NCBI GenBank assembly: GCA_963747535.1
Contig: CAVVFX010000006.1
Location: forward strand, 744,001 to 808,000
DNA length: 64,000 nt
Source: CAVVFX01 sp963747535
GTDB lineage: Bacteria > Acidobacteriota > Terriglobia > Bryobacterales > Bryobacteraceae
Direction: 5' to 3'
Shown here: piece after piece, positions 42,692 through 51,741 of the stretch
Layout: each line of letters starts with the position of its first letter
How positions within the stretch are numbered: the first letter of the stretch is position 1
Notes under the pieces: generated by a model
What the model was told of the DNA's origin: nothing
The model's input: the letters and a program-made list of their open reading frames with translations, nothing else
The model's database searches: none
Translations under genes and position numbers: made by a program

Positions 42692-44652
42692 TCGCCACGG
42701 CACAGGAGCACAGACTGAAGTCTGTGTTACGAGGACCGGCTGTGTGCGTCCGGCAGTTGACTAAGCGCTACGGCCGTGTTGAAGCGGTCCGCAGCATCGA
42801 CTTCGAGGTCCACGAAGGCGAGATCTTCGGGCTCATCGGACCGGACGGGGCGGGGAAGACTTCGACGTTCCAGATCCTTGGCGGCGTTATGAAAGCGACC
42901 TCGGGCACGGCCGAAATCTTTGGCAAGCCTGCGCGTGAGGCTTGCTCTCATACCGGCTACCTGACCCAGAGCTACAGCCTTTATCCGGATCTCACGGTAG
43001 ACGAAAACATCCGCTACATCGGCGACTTGAGGTTAGTCCCGCCTCGCGAGATACGCGATCGTGGCATGCGCTACCTCCGGATGTTCGACATGGACCGCTT
43101 CACCGACAGGCTCGCCGGACGCCTCAGTGGAGGCATGAAACAGAAACTCGCTCTCGCCTGTGCGCTGGTAGCCGAACCCGAGGTCTTGCTGCTCGACGAG
43201 CCCACCACCGGGGTCGACCCCGTGTCGCGCCGCGAGTTCTGGGACACGCTCGCGCACCTCTCCATGCAAGGCCTGGCGATAGTGGTTGCAACCCCGTACC
43301 TCGACGAAGCGGAGCGCTGTCATCGCGTCGCCCTGATGCATCTCGGTGAAATTCGAGCGACCGGTACGCCGGCAGAATTGCGCGCCAGTCTCAAGTCCAA
43401 GCGCATCGAAATTCACGCGGACGATCTGGGCAAAATCGAGAAGGCGCTCGCCGAGGCGCCGCGCGACATCATTACCGACGTGCAGCGGTTTGGCGATCGT
43501 CTCGACGTCATGACCCGGGATCCTCAACGCGGCCGGCAGATCGTCGATGAGTCTCTCGCCAGGGCGGGTCTGGCCGCAACCGAAATTCGCGAGAACGATC
43601 CGACTCTCGAAAATACTTTCGTCGAAGCTTTGCGCGCTCTCGGTCAGGAGACGCACGTGCCTGACTTCCCGGGCAATCACCCGCACACCGAACTTCGAGG
43701 CGAAATCGCCATAGGGGCCACCCGCCTCACCAAGCGTTTCGGCTCGTTTACGGCTGTCAGGAACGTCGACATCCAAGTGCGCTACGGCGAGATTTATGGT
43801 CTGTTGGGCGCGAACGGAGCCGGCAAGACCACCACCATCAAGATGCTGTGCGGGTTGCTCGATGCGACGGCCGGCCAGATGGAACTCGCCGGGGAGCGCG
43901 GCAGCGTACGCACTCAGGAGGTGCGCCAGCGCATCGGCTACATGTCCCAGAAATTCTCGCTGTACGACGACCTCACCATCGACGAGAACCTGGATTTCTT
44001 TGCCGGAGTCTACGGCGTCCCGCAACGCGAGCGTGAGGAGAAAAAGAAATGGGTGATGGCGTTCTCCGGCCTCGAAGGCAAGCAGGACCAGCTCACCGGC
44101 AGCCTGCCGGGAGGATGGAAGCAGCGCGTCGCATTCGGCGCGGCAATCATGCATGAGCCCTCGGTCCTGTTCCTCGACGAACCGACGTCCGGCGTCGATC
44201 CTCTGGCACGCCGCGCCTTCTGGCGCATGATCAACAAGCTCGCCGATATGGGGACCGCCATCCTGGTGACTACGCATTACCTCGAAGAAGCGGAGCAGTG
44301 CAACCGGCTGGGGTTCATGGTGGCGGGCGAGTTGGTGGCGGAAGGAACGCCTGGTGGCGTGAAAGCCGAACAAGGCGGGCATCTCCTCGAGTTCCACGTG
44401 GACCAGCCGCAGCGTGCCGCGGACTTCCTTAAGGAAGGCACCGACCGCTGGCGTATCTCACTCTTCGGCGACCGGCTGCATGTGATCACCGACGATTCGG
44501 CCGAGCAGGAGATTCGCGCAGTCACCGATAAGCTGGCGGCGCAAGGCATCCAGGTCACGTCGGCTACGGAAGAGCATTACTCGTTAGAGGATGTGTTTAT
44601 CGTGTTGGTCGAGAAGGCTCGGGAGCAGGGGAAGGTGGCTGCGGAGGATTGA
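42688..44652 (+). CDS. ABC transporter, two fused ATP-binding domains (YbhF-like)
   Basis: A 654-residue protein with two nucleotide-binding domains in one chain. Domain 1 has Walker A GPDGAGKT (about residues 51-58), signature LSGGMKQK and Walker B LLLDEPTTGVDP. Domain 2 has Walker A GANGAGKT (about 374-381), a weak signature LPGGWKQR (instead of LSGGQ), and VLFLDEPTSGVDP, plus the switch histidine in ATHYLEEAEQ-like VTTHYLEEAE. This matches YbhF-type drug exporter ATPases. The N-terminal residues 8-13 are encoded by a short palindrome (42709-42726), an unusual insertion before the first conserved strand. Confidence 0.93.
   Translation: MIATAQEHRLKSVLRGPAVCVRQLTKRYGRVEAVRSIDFEVHEGEIFGLIGPDGAGKTSTFQILGGVMKATSGTAEIFGKPAREACSHTGYLTQSYSLYPDLTVDENIRYIGDLRLVPPREIRDRGMRYLRMFDMDRFTDRLAGRLSGGMKQKLALACALVAEPEVLLLDEPTTGVDPVSRREFWDTLAHLSMQGLAIVVATPYLDEAERCHRVALMHLGEIRATGTPAELRASLKSKRIEIHADDLGKIEKALAEAPRDIITDVQRFGDRLDVMTRDPQRGRQIVDESLARAGLAATEIRENDPTLENTFVEALRALGQETHVPDFPGNHPHTELRGEIAIGATRLTKRFGSFTAVRNVDIQVRYGEIYGLLGANGAGKTTTIKMLCGLLDATAGQMELAGERGSVRTQEVRQRIGYMSQKFSLYDDLTIDENLDFFAGVYGVPQREREEKKKWVMAFSGLEGKQDQLTGSLPGGWKQRVAFGAAIMHEPSVLFLDEPTSGVDPLARRAFWRMINKLADMGTAILVTTHYLEEAEQCNRLGFMVAGELVAEGTPGGVKAEQGGHLLEFHVDQPQRAADFLKEGTDRWRISLFGDRLHVITDDSAEQEIRAVTDKLAAQGIQVTSATEEHYSLEDVFIVLVEKAREQGKVAAED
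42709..42726. repeat. REP-like palindrome family C, inside the ABC ATPase N-terminus
   Basis: CACAGACT - GA - AGTCTGTG: perfect 8-bp arms, in frame, encoding HRLKSV just after the start codon region. It is the same family as the hairpins at 36551 and 36580. Confidence 0.75.
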
Positions 44653-44653
44653 C

Positions 44654-45760
44654 ATGCGACGGATTTTAGCGCAGGCTCGTAAGGAACTCACGCAGATCTT
44701 CCGCGACCGGCTGGCGTTGATTCTGGCGCTGGTGCTGCCGCTCATTATCCTCTTCCTCCTCGGCACTACTTTGTCGCTCGACGTGCGCGATCTCCCCATC
44801 ATCGTGCAGGATTTCGACAGCTCCTCGGCTTCGCGCAGCCTGCTGGACGCTTTTCGCCAGTCGCTCACCTTGCGTGTCGTTGCGTGGCCCACCGACCGGC
44901 CTCCGGAACTGGCCTTCTCCCGCAACACGGCCCGCGCGGCACTCATTCTCCCCGAACACTTCGGACGCGATATGGCGCGCGGCGCCGATTCCAACGTGCA
45001 ACTGCTGGTCGACGCGACGGACGCCAACACTGCCAAACTCACCCAGGCTTATGCCGGAGAAATCGTGGCCGCCTATAACCAGCGGAGCGCAGGCCGCGGG
45101 CGAGTGGCACCGATCAGCGCGGCGATCCGGCTGTGGTACAACCCGGGCCGCACGACCAAGAAATTCTATGGGCCCGGCATCTTCGTCCTGGGGCTCTCCA
45201 TGTTCCCGCCGCTGCTCGCCGCACTCGCCATGTCGAAGGAGGGGGAACAGAACACCATTCTTCAGGTCTACGTCTCGAGCATTCCGGCGCACGAATTCCT
45301 GCTCGGGAAAATTCTGGCATTCATGGTAATCGCATTCTTGGAATGGGCGCTCTCGATGATCGCGTTGTTCACCTATTTCGGACTACGGTTCGCCGGCGAC
45401 CCCACGCCGTTTCTGGTTGCGAGCATCCTGTACGCATTCTGCGTCTCCGCCTTCGGCACCCTGATCGGCGCGGCGATTCCGAATCAGGCGGCGGCCATCC
45501 AGGCGGTTGCGCTGGGCGGGTTCTTATTGGTGTTCCTGCTCTCCGGACTAATCTTCCCGGTAGAGAACATTCCGGCGAGTCTGCGCTGGGTCTCCAATAT
45601 TGTCTGGGGCCGTTACTACATCGAGGTGGTGCGCGATGCGCTGCTCAAAGGCGGCGGGTGGCCCGCGATGTGGTTCTCCGTGCTGATGATCGGCGTGATC
45701 GGAATGGTTTTCTATCTCATCGCCTGGCGCAAGATGCGCGCGATGCAATTGAGCGTGTGA
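44654..45760 (+). CDS. ABC-2 type permease (YbhS/YbhR-like), first
   Basis: The start at ATG 44654 is one base after the ATPase stop; an upstream in-frame start overlaps it. The 368-residue protein has an N-terminal helix (ILALVLPLIILFLLGTTLSL), a periplasmic domain of about 130 residues, and a five-helix C-terminal core including MFPPLLAALAMSKEGEQNTI, SGLIFPVENIP and a WGRYYIEVVRDALLKGG motif. These fit ABC2_membrane_3 permeases. It pairs with the next gene to form the membrane channel for the fused ATPase. Confidence 0.92.
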   Translation: MRRILAQARKELTQIFRDRLALILALVLPLIILFLLGTTLSLDVRDLPIIVQDFDSSSASRSLLDAFRQSLTLRVVAWPTDRPPELAFSRNTARAALILPEHFGRDMARGADSNVQLLVDATDANTAKLTQAYAGEIVAAYNQRSAGRGRVAPISAAIRLWYNPGRTTKKFYGPGIFVLGLSMFPPLLAALAMSKEGEQNTILQVYVSSIPAHEFLLGKILAFMVIAFLEWALSMIALFTYFGLRFAGDPTPFLVASILYAFCVSAFGTLIGAAIPNQAAAIQAVALGGFLLVFLLSGLIFPVENIPASLRWVSNIVWGRYYIEVVRDALLKGGGWPAMWFSVLMIGVIGMVFYLIAWRKMRAMQLSV

Positions 45761-45766
45761 CGCTAT

Positions 45767-46936
45767 ATGAGCGAACTTGAAAGACAAGGTTCCCGCCGCC
45801 GGATCTTCACCCTGATCCGGAAAGAGATCAACCAGATCCGCAGAGACCGGCGCCTGGCGGTCGCGTTGATTGTGCCGCCGATCGCCCAAATCCTGCTCTT
45901 CGGCTTCGCCCTGGACTCCACCGTCACGAATCTCCGCCTGGGCGTCGTCGACTACAGCAAGACCCCGATCTCGCGGGAATTCATCGCCCAACTCAGCCAG
46001 AGTGAGAGCTTCGTGGTCAAGCGCTATTACAACTCCGTGTCGGAAATGGGCGACGCGATTGGCCGCGGGGACATCGACGATGGCCTGGACATTCCGTACG
46101 AGTTTGGGCGCGACCTGGAGCGCGGACGGCCGGTCACGGTGCAGTTTCTGTTGAATGCGACCAATGCCAACACGGCCACCATTGCACAAGGCTACGCCGA
46201 GGGCGTGATCCAGAACTTCAATCGCACCTTGCTGACCGGCGGCCTGCACGCCCGATTCGTGCAGTTCTCTCAGGGCCCGGTGAGCCGGCGCGGGCAAGTG
46301 GTACTGAGCGAGGCGTTTCTCTTTAACCCCGGCCTGGTGAGCTCGTGGTTCATCGTCACCGGAACGTTTGGCGTGCTGCTGATTCTGAATGGGTCGCTGG
46401 TCGCCTCTACGGCCATGATCAAGGAACGCGAGGCCGGCACCGTCGAGCAACTGCTGATGACTCCCGCCGATGGAACCGAAATCGTCATCGCCAAGCTCAC
46501 GCCTCTGTTCGGCCTGCTTCTGATGATGGTACTGCTGGCCATGGGGATGATCCGGTTCGTCTTTCAGGTGCCATTCCGCGGCAGCATCACGCTGGTGCTG
46601 GTGGGCGCGGCGCTCTGCGTTCTCAGTGGAATCGGCATCGGCACATTTATCGCAACCTACACCAAATCCGGACAACAGGCGCGCCTGGTCGCCTTTTTCG
46701 TGAATCCGCCGCTGGCATCCCTGTCCGGTGCCCTGACGCCCGTCGAAGCCATGCCGCACTGGCTGCAACCGATCACCTGGCTAAACCCGCTGCGGCATTT
46801 CGGACTGATCGCCCGCGGCGTGCTGATGAAGCAGAGCGGACTCGCAGAACTCTGGCCTAATTTTCTGGTTCTGCTCCTCTTCACCATTGTGCTGGTGGGC
46901 CTGAGCGTCAGGCGGTTTCGCAAACAACTCGGGTAA
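45767..46936 (+). CDS. ABC-2 type permease (YbhR/YbhS-like), second
   Basis: A 389-residue protein, 6 bases after the first permease and of the same architecture. N-terminal RKEINQIRRDRRLAVALIVP is followed by a membrane helix (IAQILLFGFAL), a periplasmic domain, and a C-terminal helical core with TAMIKEREAGTVEQLLMTPA, a family hallmark, and NPLRHFGLIARGVLMK. The duplicated permease genes probably form a heterodimer. The stop codon touches the TolC-like gene (1-base overlap), so all five efflux genes are one operon. Confidence 0.92.
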   Translation: MSELERQGSRRRIFTLIRKEINQIRRDRRLAVALIVPPIAQILLFGFALDSTVTNLRLGVVDYSKTPISREFIAQLSQSESFVVKRYYNSVSEMGDAIGRGDIDDGLDIPYEFGRDLERGRPVTVQFLLNATNANTATIAQGYAEGVIQNFNRTLLTGGLHARFVQFSQGPVSRRGQVVLSEAFLFNPGLVSSWFIVTGTFGVLLILNGSLVASTAMIKEREAGTVEQLLMTPADGTEIVIAKLTPLFGLLLMMVLLAMGMIRFVFQVPFRGSITLVLVGAALCVLSGIGIGTFIATYTKSGQQARLVAFFVNPPLASLSGALTPVEAMPHWLQPITWLNPLRHFGLIARGVLMKQSGLAELWPNFLVLLLFTIVLVGLSVRRFRKQLG

Positions 46937-48471
46937 TGAAGGCAATCATGAGACAGTTTTCTATCGCCATATTTCTTATAACCTGTACGCCGGTATTCGC
47001 GCAGTTAGGGCCGCCGGGATCCATTTCCACCTCAAGTTCGGCCGTGCAGTTGCCGCTCTCCGGCCGCGGAGCGCAGAGCGGGTCGGTCAATTCTACGCAG
47101 ACTCCGCTTCCCGGCATCACTTCCAGTGTCAACACGCTGAGCAGTACCATCCAGGTGCAAGGACCTTATACCGGCAGTGTTCCGCAAGCTCCGATCGCCG
47201 GCAAGCTGTCGCTGTCAGCCGCCATCCGGCGCGGGCTGCAGTACAACCTCGGCGCCACCGGAGTGAATCTCGCGGCGCGCCAGGCTCGCGGACAGGCGCG
47301 CACCGCGCGTAGCGCGCTAATGCCGAATCTCAACGGGAACCTGCGCGAGAGCGTTCTCCAGAACGACCTGGTGGTGGCCGGCATCAAATCGCCCAACATC
47401 CCCGGCTTGGGTCAGTTGATTCCCGCGGTCACCCCGCCCTTTAATTATTTCGATCTGCGCGCCACGCTCACGCAATCGATCGCCGACTTCACCGCGTTGA
47501 ACAACTACCGGTCCGCAGCCGAGATCGTGAAAGCACAGGAGCAAAATGCCCAGGATGCACGAGACCTGGTGGTCCTGGCGGTGGGAGGAGCTTATCTGCA
47601 GGTGCTTACGGCGGAAGCCCGGGTGGATTCCGCCCGCGCTCAACTGGAAACCGCCAAAGCGCTGTTCAAGCAGACCGACGAGAGGAGGCAGGCAGGGTTG
47701 AATGCGCAGATCGATTCCAATCGCAGCCGCGTCCAGATGCAGACCGAGCAGCAGCGGCTCACCACTATCGAGAACGATCTGGCCAAGCAGAAGATCAATC
47801 TGGCGCGGCTCACCGGCCTGCCGCCCGGCGAGCCCCTGGAGCTCTCCGATAGCGTCGGATTCTCTCCCGCGCCGCCGCTCACTCCGGAAGAGGCGCTCAA
47901 GCAGGCGCTCGATCGCCGCGCCGATCTGAAAGCAGCCGAGGCTCAAGTTCGCGCCGCGGAACGCTCGCTCGCAGCCGCTAAGGCGGAGCGCTATCCTTCG
48001 CTCGGGCTCACCGCCGATTACGGCGCCATTGGAACCAATCCGGCGAACTCGCACGGAACGTTTACGGTGACTGGATCGCTGAAATTCCCTATCTGGCAGG
48101 GCGGACGCACCGAGGGCGACATCGGGCAGGCGGAGGCCGCGCTCGATCAGCGCCGCGCCGAGCTGGCCGATATCAAAGGGAAGATCGAAAGCGATATCCG
48201 GACGGCCTGGCTGGACGTTCAGACCGCGGCCAGCCAGATCGACGTGGCGAAGGACAACCAGCTGGTTTCCCGCCAGACTCTGGATCTCACCCGCCAGCGC
48301 TTCGAAGCCGGGATCACCGATGCGGTCGAGGTCGTGCAGGCGCAGGAGTCCGTCGCCACCGCCGACCTGGATTACATCAACAGCATCTTCGCGCATAACC
48401 TGGCTAAGCTGACGCTGGCGAGAGCGATTGGGCATGCGGAAGAGAATTTGCAGACGTTTTTGCATTATTGA
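46936..48471 (+). CDS. TolC-family outer-membrane efflux protein
   Basis: A 511-residue protein with a signal peptide (MRQFSIAIFLITCTPVFAQ, from a possible second start at 46948). After an unusual Ser/Gly/Pro-rich leader of about 70 residues come the two TolC repeats: ALRRGLQYN-like AIRRGLQYNLGATGVNLAAR and VVLAVGGAYLQVLTAEARVD, then LTPEEALKQALDRRADLKAA and AERYPSLGLTADYG. The end is TLDLTRQRFEAGITDAVEVV followed by a helix. It forms the trimeric outer-membrane duct for the adaptor and ABC transporter encoded upstream, completing a tripartite pump. Confidence 0.92.
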   Translation: MKAIMRQFSIAIFLITCTPVFAQLGPPGSISTSSSAVQLPLSGRGAQSGSVNSTQTPLPGITSSVNTLSSTIQVQGPYTGSVPQAPIAGKLSLSAAIRRGLQYNLGATGVNLAARQARGQARTARSALMPNLNGNLRESVLQNDLVVAGIKSPNIPGLGQLIPAVTPPFNYFDLRATLTQSIADFTALNNYRSAAEIVKAQEQNAQDARDLVVLAVGGAYLQVLTAEARVDSARAQLETAKALFKQTDERRQAGLNAQIDSNRSRVQMQTEQQRLTTIENDLAKQKINLARLTGLPPGEPLELSDSVGFSPAPPLTPEEALKQALDRRADLKAAEAQVRAAERSLAAAKAERYPSLGLTADYGAIGTNPANSHGTFTVTGSLKFPIWQGGRTEGDIGQAEAALDQRRAELADIKGKIESDIRTAWLDVQTAASQIDVAKDNQLVSRQTLDLTRQRFEAGITDAVEVVQAQESVATADLDYINSIFAHNLAKLTLARAIGHAEENLQTFLHY

Positions 48472-48780
48472 TTGAGTAATACCTGCCAAGATATGAAAAG
48501 TGGGCACGGCTAGAAATCGCAAGCCTCAAGGTACATGAATGTTGTCGGCGTTCATCCGAGCCAAAACACAAAATAGCAGGGATGAACGCAGATGAACGCG
48601 GATAACACATCGGCTGACAGTTGCTCATCTACCCGGGCTTTCATATTCAATTGTCAAACCCGCAGGGTGTACCGGACTTACAAGGATCGGCTTCCCAGCG
48701 GAACGGCTCAACTTCCTGTTGGCCTGAATTCACCGTGCGCTCTTTTGCAGGACTTGGTACACTTTCCAGGAGCATTTGCT
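48472..48780. other. intergenic region with short direct repeats
   Basis: About 310 bases between the TolC gene and the kinase. At 48580-48604 the sequence GGGATGAACGCAGATGAACG carries the decamer GATGAACGCR twice in direct repeat. The frame is open into the kinase gene upstream of its ATG, but codon use and the lack of a motif argue against translation from 48592. No terminator hairpin was seen. Confidence 0.45.
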
Positions 48781-51381
48781 ATGGCGCCATCGGAAGAGCA
48801 CCGCAAGCCGGATGGAGCGCCGGGTATTGACGAACGGGACATGGATGAGGCTACCCGGACCATCTCTCCAGGAGAAGGTGCGGGGAAAGTCATCGGGCGC
48901 TATCGCCTGCTGCAGAAACTCGGCGAAGGCGGCATGGGTGAGGTCTGGCTGGCCGAACAGAGAGAGCCGGTCCGGCGCCGCGTGGCTTTGAAGCTAGTCA
49001 AATCGGGCATGAACTCCCGCGAGGTCATCGCACGCTTCGAGTCTGAGCGCCAGGCTTTGGCGTTGATGGATCACCCCGTTATTGCCAAGGTTCTGGATGG
49101 CGGGGCCACGCCTGAGGGCGGTCCGTATTTCGTCATGGACTACGTCGCTGGGGTTCCGATCACAACCTATTGCGACACCCACAAGCTCACTACCACGGAA
49201 CGGCTTGAGCTCTTCATCCACGTGTGCGAAGGGGTGCAGCATGCCCATCAGAAAGCCATTATTCACCGCGACCTGAAGCCGTCGAACGTTCTGGTGACGG
49301 AAGTCGACCGTCGTGCTCTGCCGAAGATCATCGACTTTGGAGTCGCGAAAGCGTTGACCCAGAAGCTCACAGACAGTACGATGTTAACTCGCGCCGGAGT
49401 TCCGGTGGGAACCCCGGCATACATGAGTCCGGAACAGGCGCTTTCATCGGGCGAGGATATCGACACCCGCACTGATGTCTACTCTCTCGGAGTCGTCTTT
49501 TATGAATTGCTGGCGGGCACACCGCCGATCGAATTGCGGAAGATCGCTTTTGACGAATTCCTGCGGAGGTTGCGAGAGGAGGACCCCCCGAAGCCGAGCA
49601 CCAGGATTCGCACACAGGGCCAAGCCGCGTCATCGGACGTGGGTCGCAAACGACAAACCGCGCCCACGACGTTGGCCAGACAGTTACGTGGAGACCTGGA
49701 CTCAATCGCACTGAGAGCGCTGGAAAAGGAACGGTCTCGCCGCTACCCTTCGCCGGCCGATTTCGCCGTGGACATTCAGCGGTACTTACGGGGTGAACCG
49801 GTTCTGGCTGTGCCGGCTTCTGTGTCGTACCGGGCCCGCAAGTTTGTCCGCCGCCACTGGGGCGGAGTCCTGGCAGCACTGTTGGCGTTGACGGGAGTTT
49901 GTGGCGGAGCCGGAATCGCGATCTATCAGGCGAGAGTCGCACAACAGCGCTTCGACCAGGTCCGAAAGCTGGCGAATCGATTCCTGTTCGATTTCGACAA
50001 GGAAATCGCGCCGATCCCAGGAACTGTGAAAGCGCGCGAAATGATCGTCTCCACTGCGCTCGAATACCTCAACAGTTTGGCAAAGGAATCGGGAGGCGAT
50101 CCGCAACTCCAGTGGGAGTTGGCCTCGGCTTATGCGAAAGTGGCCGACGTCCAGGGGTCGAGTTTCAGTCCAAGCCTGAACCACCCGAAGGCCGCGGTTG
50201 CGTCGCTCCAGAAAGCCTTGTCCCTGGCGCGGCCTCTGGCCGATCAACACCGGCTCACACCGGAGCAGAAAACGGAACTGGTGACGATGTTGCGCAATCT
50301 GCAAGCGACCCTGAATGGAATAGGCGATTACGATCTGTCGGAAAAGACTGGACTCGAGCAAGTAGCGCGTAGCGCAGACCTTCCGCTAATCGTGCGGGAT
50401 CGCTCCGCGGGTATGCTCGGCGTCACTTACTTGTGGAAAGGTGACCTGGAGAAGGCGATGGAGCTATTCGACAAGTCGCTCCAGATCAGCCGGCAAATGG
50501 CAGCGAGCGACCCGTCCTGGACCAATCGCAGTCACCTGGCCAGTTCCCTCCTTTTCCTCGGGCAAACGCAATGGAGCTTAGCGCGGCTGGACGAGGCCCG
50601 ATCGCTCATGGAGGAGAGCGTTGCGCGTTTCCGCCAATGCGTCAGCGAACGTCCCCAAGAAGTAAACGCTCATCACAATTTTGGGGTTGCTCTGGACATT
50701 CTTGCGCAAGTGCTCGGATCCGCGCTTTATCCCAGTCTGGAGAGGCCCGCCGAAAGTGAGCGGATTTACGTGGAACTGATCGCCATGAAGGAGGCGCGGT
50801 TAGCTGCCGACCCGAAGGACCGCTCCACGCAGCACGACTTGGGCGCCGTAATCGAGCGGGCCGGAGCGGACCTCACCGGGTTGAAGCCGGAAAAGGCGCT
50901 CGCGTATACCAGGCGCGCTGTGGAACTGCGGGACGCCTCGGACGACAACCCGGCTGAGAAGGTAGGGCCGCGTGTTCGTCTGGCGGAGGCGCACATGGCA
51001 CTGAAGCAGTACGGGGAAGCGGTCCGCAGACTGGAGGAAGCTCAACTTCTGCTCGGGCGCGGCGACTACGAGAATGAAAGAGACTTGGACCTCGGGTGGG
51101 CGCGCCTGGAGGCGGCGCGCGGGGATCCGCTTCAGGCTGCGGATTGGTGCGTGAAGGCCATCAGCGGCGGGGAAAAGGCATTGAGCGCGAAGCCAGTGCC
51201 GGCTGATGCGCTGCCCCTTGCCCGGGCTCTCGAACTTGGGGCGCGGATGCGTCAGGATAGGGCTCCTGCATATCGCCGCCGCGTGCTTGAAGTGTGGCAG
51301 GATCAGAATCGGCGGTATCCAGGCATTCCTTACATTCAGCGCCGGGTGGCCGAGGGCGAAAGGAATCTCGCCGCCCATTAA
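48781..51381 (+). CDS. transmembrane Ser/Thr protein kinase with TPR-like C-terminal region
   Basis: The start is ATG 48781, preceded by AGGAG at about 9 bases; an upstream in-frame ATG lacks support. The 866-residue protein has a full kinase domain: glycine loop GEGGMG (48-53), catalytic Lys71 (VALKL), HRDLKPSN with Asp164, DFG (185-187) and GTPAYMSPEQ. One membrane helix follows (about 358-383, GGVLAALLALTGVCGGAGIA). The periplasmic or C-terminal half is alpha-helical with TPR-like repeats (YLNSLAKESGGDPQLQWELA, DLEKAMELFDKSLQIS). PknB-type kinases of this shape are expanded in acidobacteria. Ligand and targets are unknown; its nearest neighbours give no clue. Confidence 0.92.
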   Translation: MAPSEEHRKPDGAPGIDERDMDEATRTISPGEGAGKVIGRYRLLQKLGEGGMGEVWLAEQREPVRRRVALKLVKSGMNSREVIARFESERQALALMDHPVIAKVLDGGATPEGGPYFVMDYVAGVPITTYCDTHKLTTTERLELFIHVCEGVQHAHQKAIIHRDLKPSNVLVTEVDRRALPKIIDFGVAKALTQKLTDSTMLTRAGVPVGTPAYMSPEQALSSGEDIDTRTDVYSLGVVFYELLAGTPPIELRKIAFDEFLRRLREEDPPKPSTRIRTQGQAASSDVGRKRQTAPTTLARQLRGDLDSIALRALEKERSRRYPSPADFAVDIQRYLRGEPVLAVPASVSYRARKFVRRHWGGVLAALLALTGVCGGAGIAIYQARVAQQRFDQVRKLANRFLFDFDKEIAPIPGTVKAREMIVSTALEYLNSLAKESGGDPQLQWELASAYAKVADVQGSSFSPSLNHPKAAVASLQKALSLARPLADQHRLTPEQKTELVTMLRNLQATLNGIGDYDLSEKTGLEQVARSADLPLIVRDRSAGMLGVTYLWKGDLEKAMELFDKSLQISRQMAASDPSWTNRSHLASSLLFLGQTQWSLARLDEARSLMEESVARFRQCVSERPQEVNAHHNFGVALDILAQVLGSALYPSLERPAESERIYVELIAMKEARLAADPKDRSTQHDLGAVIERAGADLTGLKPEKALAYTRRAVELRDASDDNPAEKVGPRVRLAEAHMALKQYGEAVRRLEEAQLLLGRGDYENERDLDLGWARLEAARGDPLQAADWCVKAISGGEKALSAKPVPADALPLARALELGARMRQDRAPAYRRRVLEVWQDQNRRYPGIPYIQRRVAEGERNLAAH

Positions 51382-51741
51382 GATATTGTGATCTGTTCTT
51401 CTTTTCGCTCCTGTGGGTAGATGTGAGGCGGTTGAACGCGCCTACTTCAAAAGTGGGAAGCGGCTATGCTTACCGACCGCGATCCACTCGGCTGTTGGTC
51501 GGGCAAATAGGACCGCGGTCTCCTCCTCTTCATATCATGGGAACAGCCTCGTGGGCGGGTGAACGCGGGATCCATCCAACCTCCACGGTCATTCGATGGC
51601 GAGAGGATCTCGATATGGTTCGCAGCGTACCGGAAGAATTGCTCATCAGTTCCCCAACGTCTTGCGGCCGACAAGAACGAAAGCCGGCTCCCTCGTGGTC
51701 GAGGGACCGCCCACCAGGACGAGAGACTGGTAAGGCCGGCG
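51382..51741. other. intergenic region between convergent genes
   Basis: About 360 bases between the convergent kinase and amidohydrolase genes. Short frames on both strands have no family motif or start signal. No strong hairpin with a T-run was found. Confidence 0.45.

Noticed and set aside
48592..48780. Upstream extension of the first kinase from ATG 48592
   Set aside because: The 63 added residues look non-native, include a repeat-derived stretch, and the ATG at 48781 has its own AGGAG.
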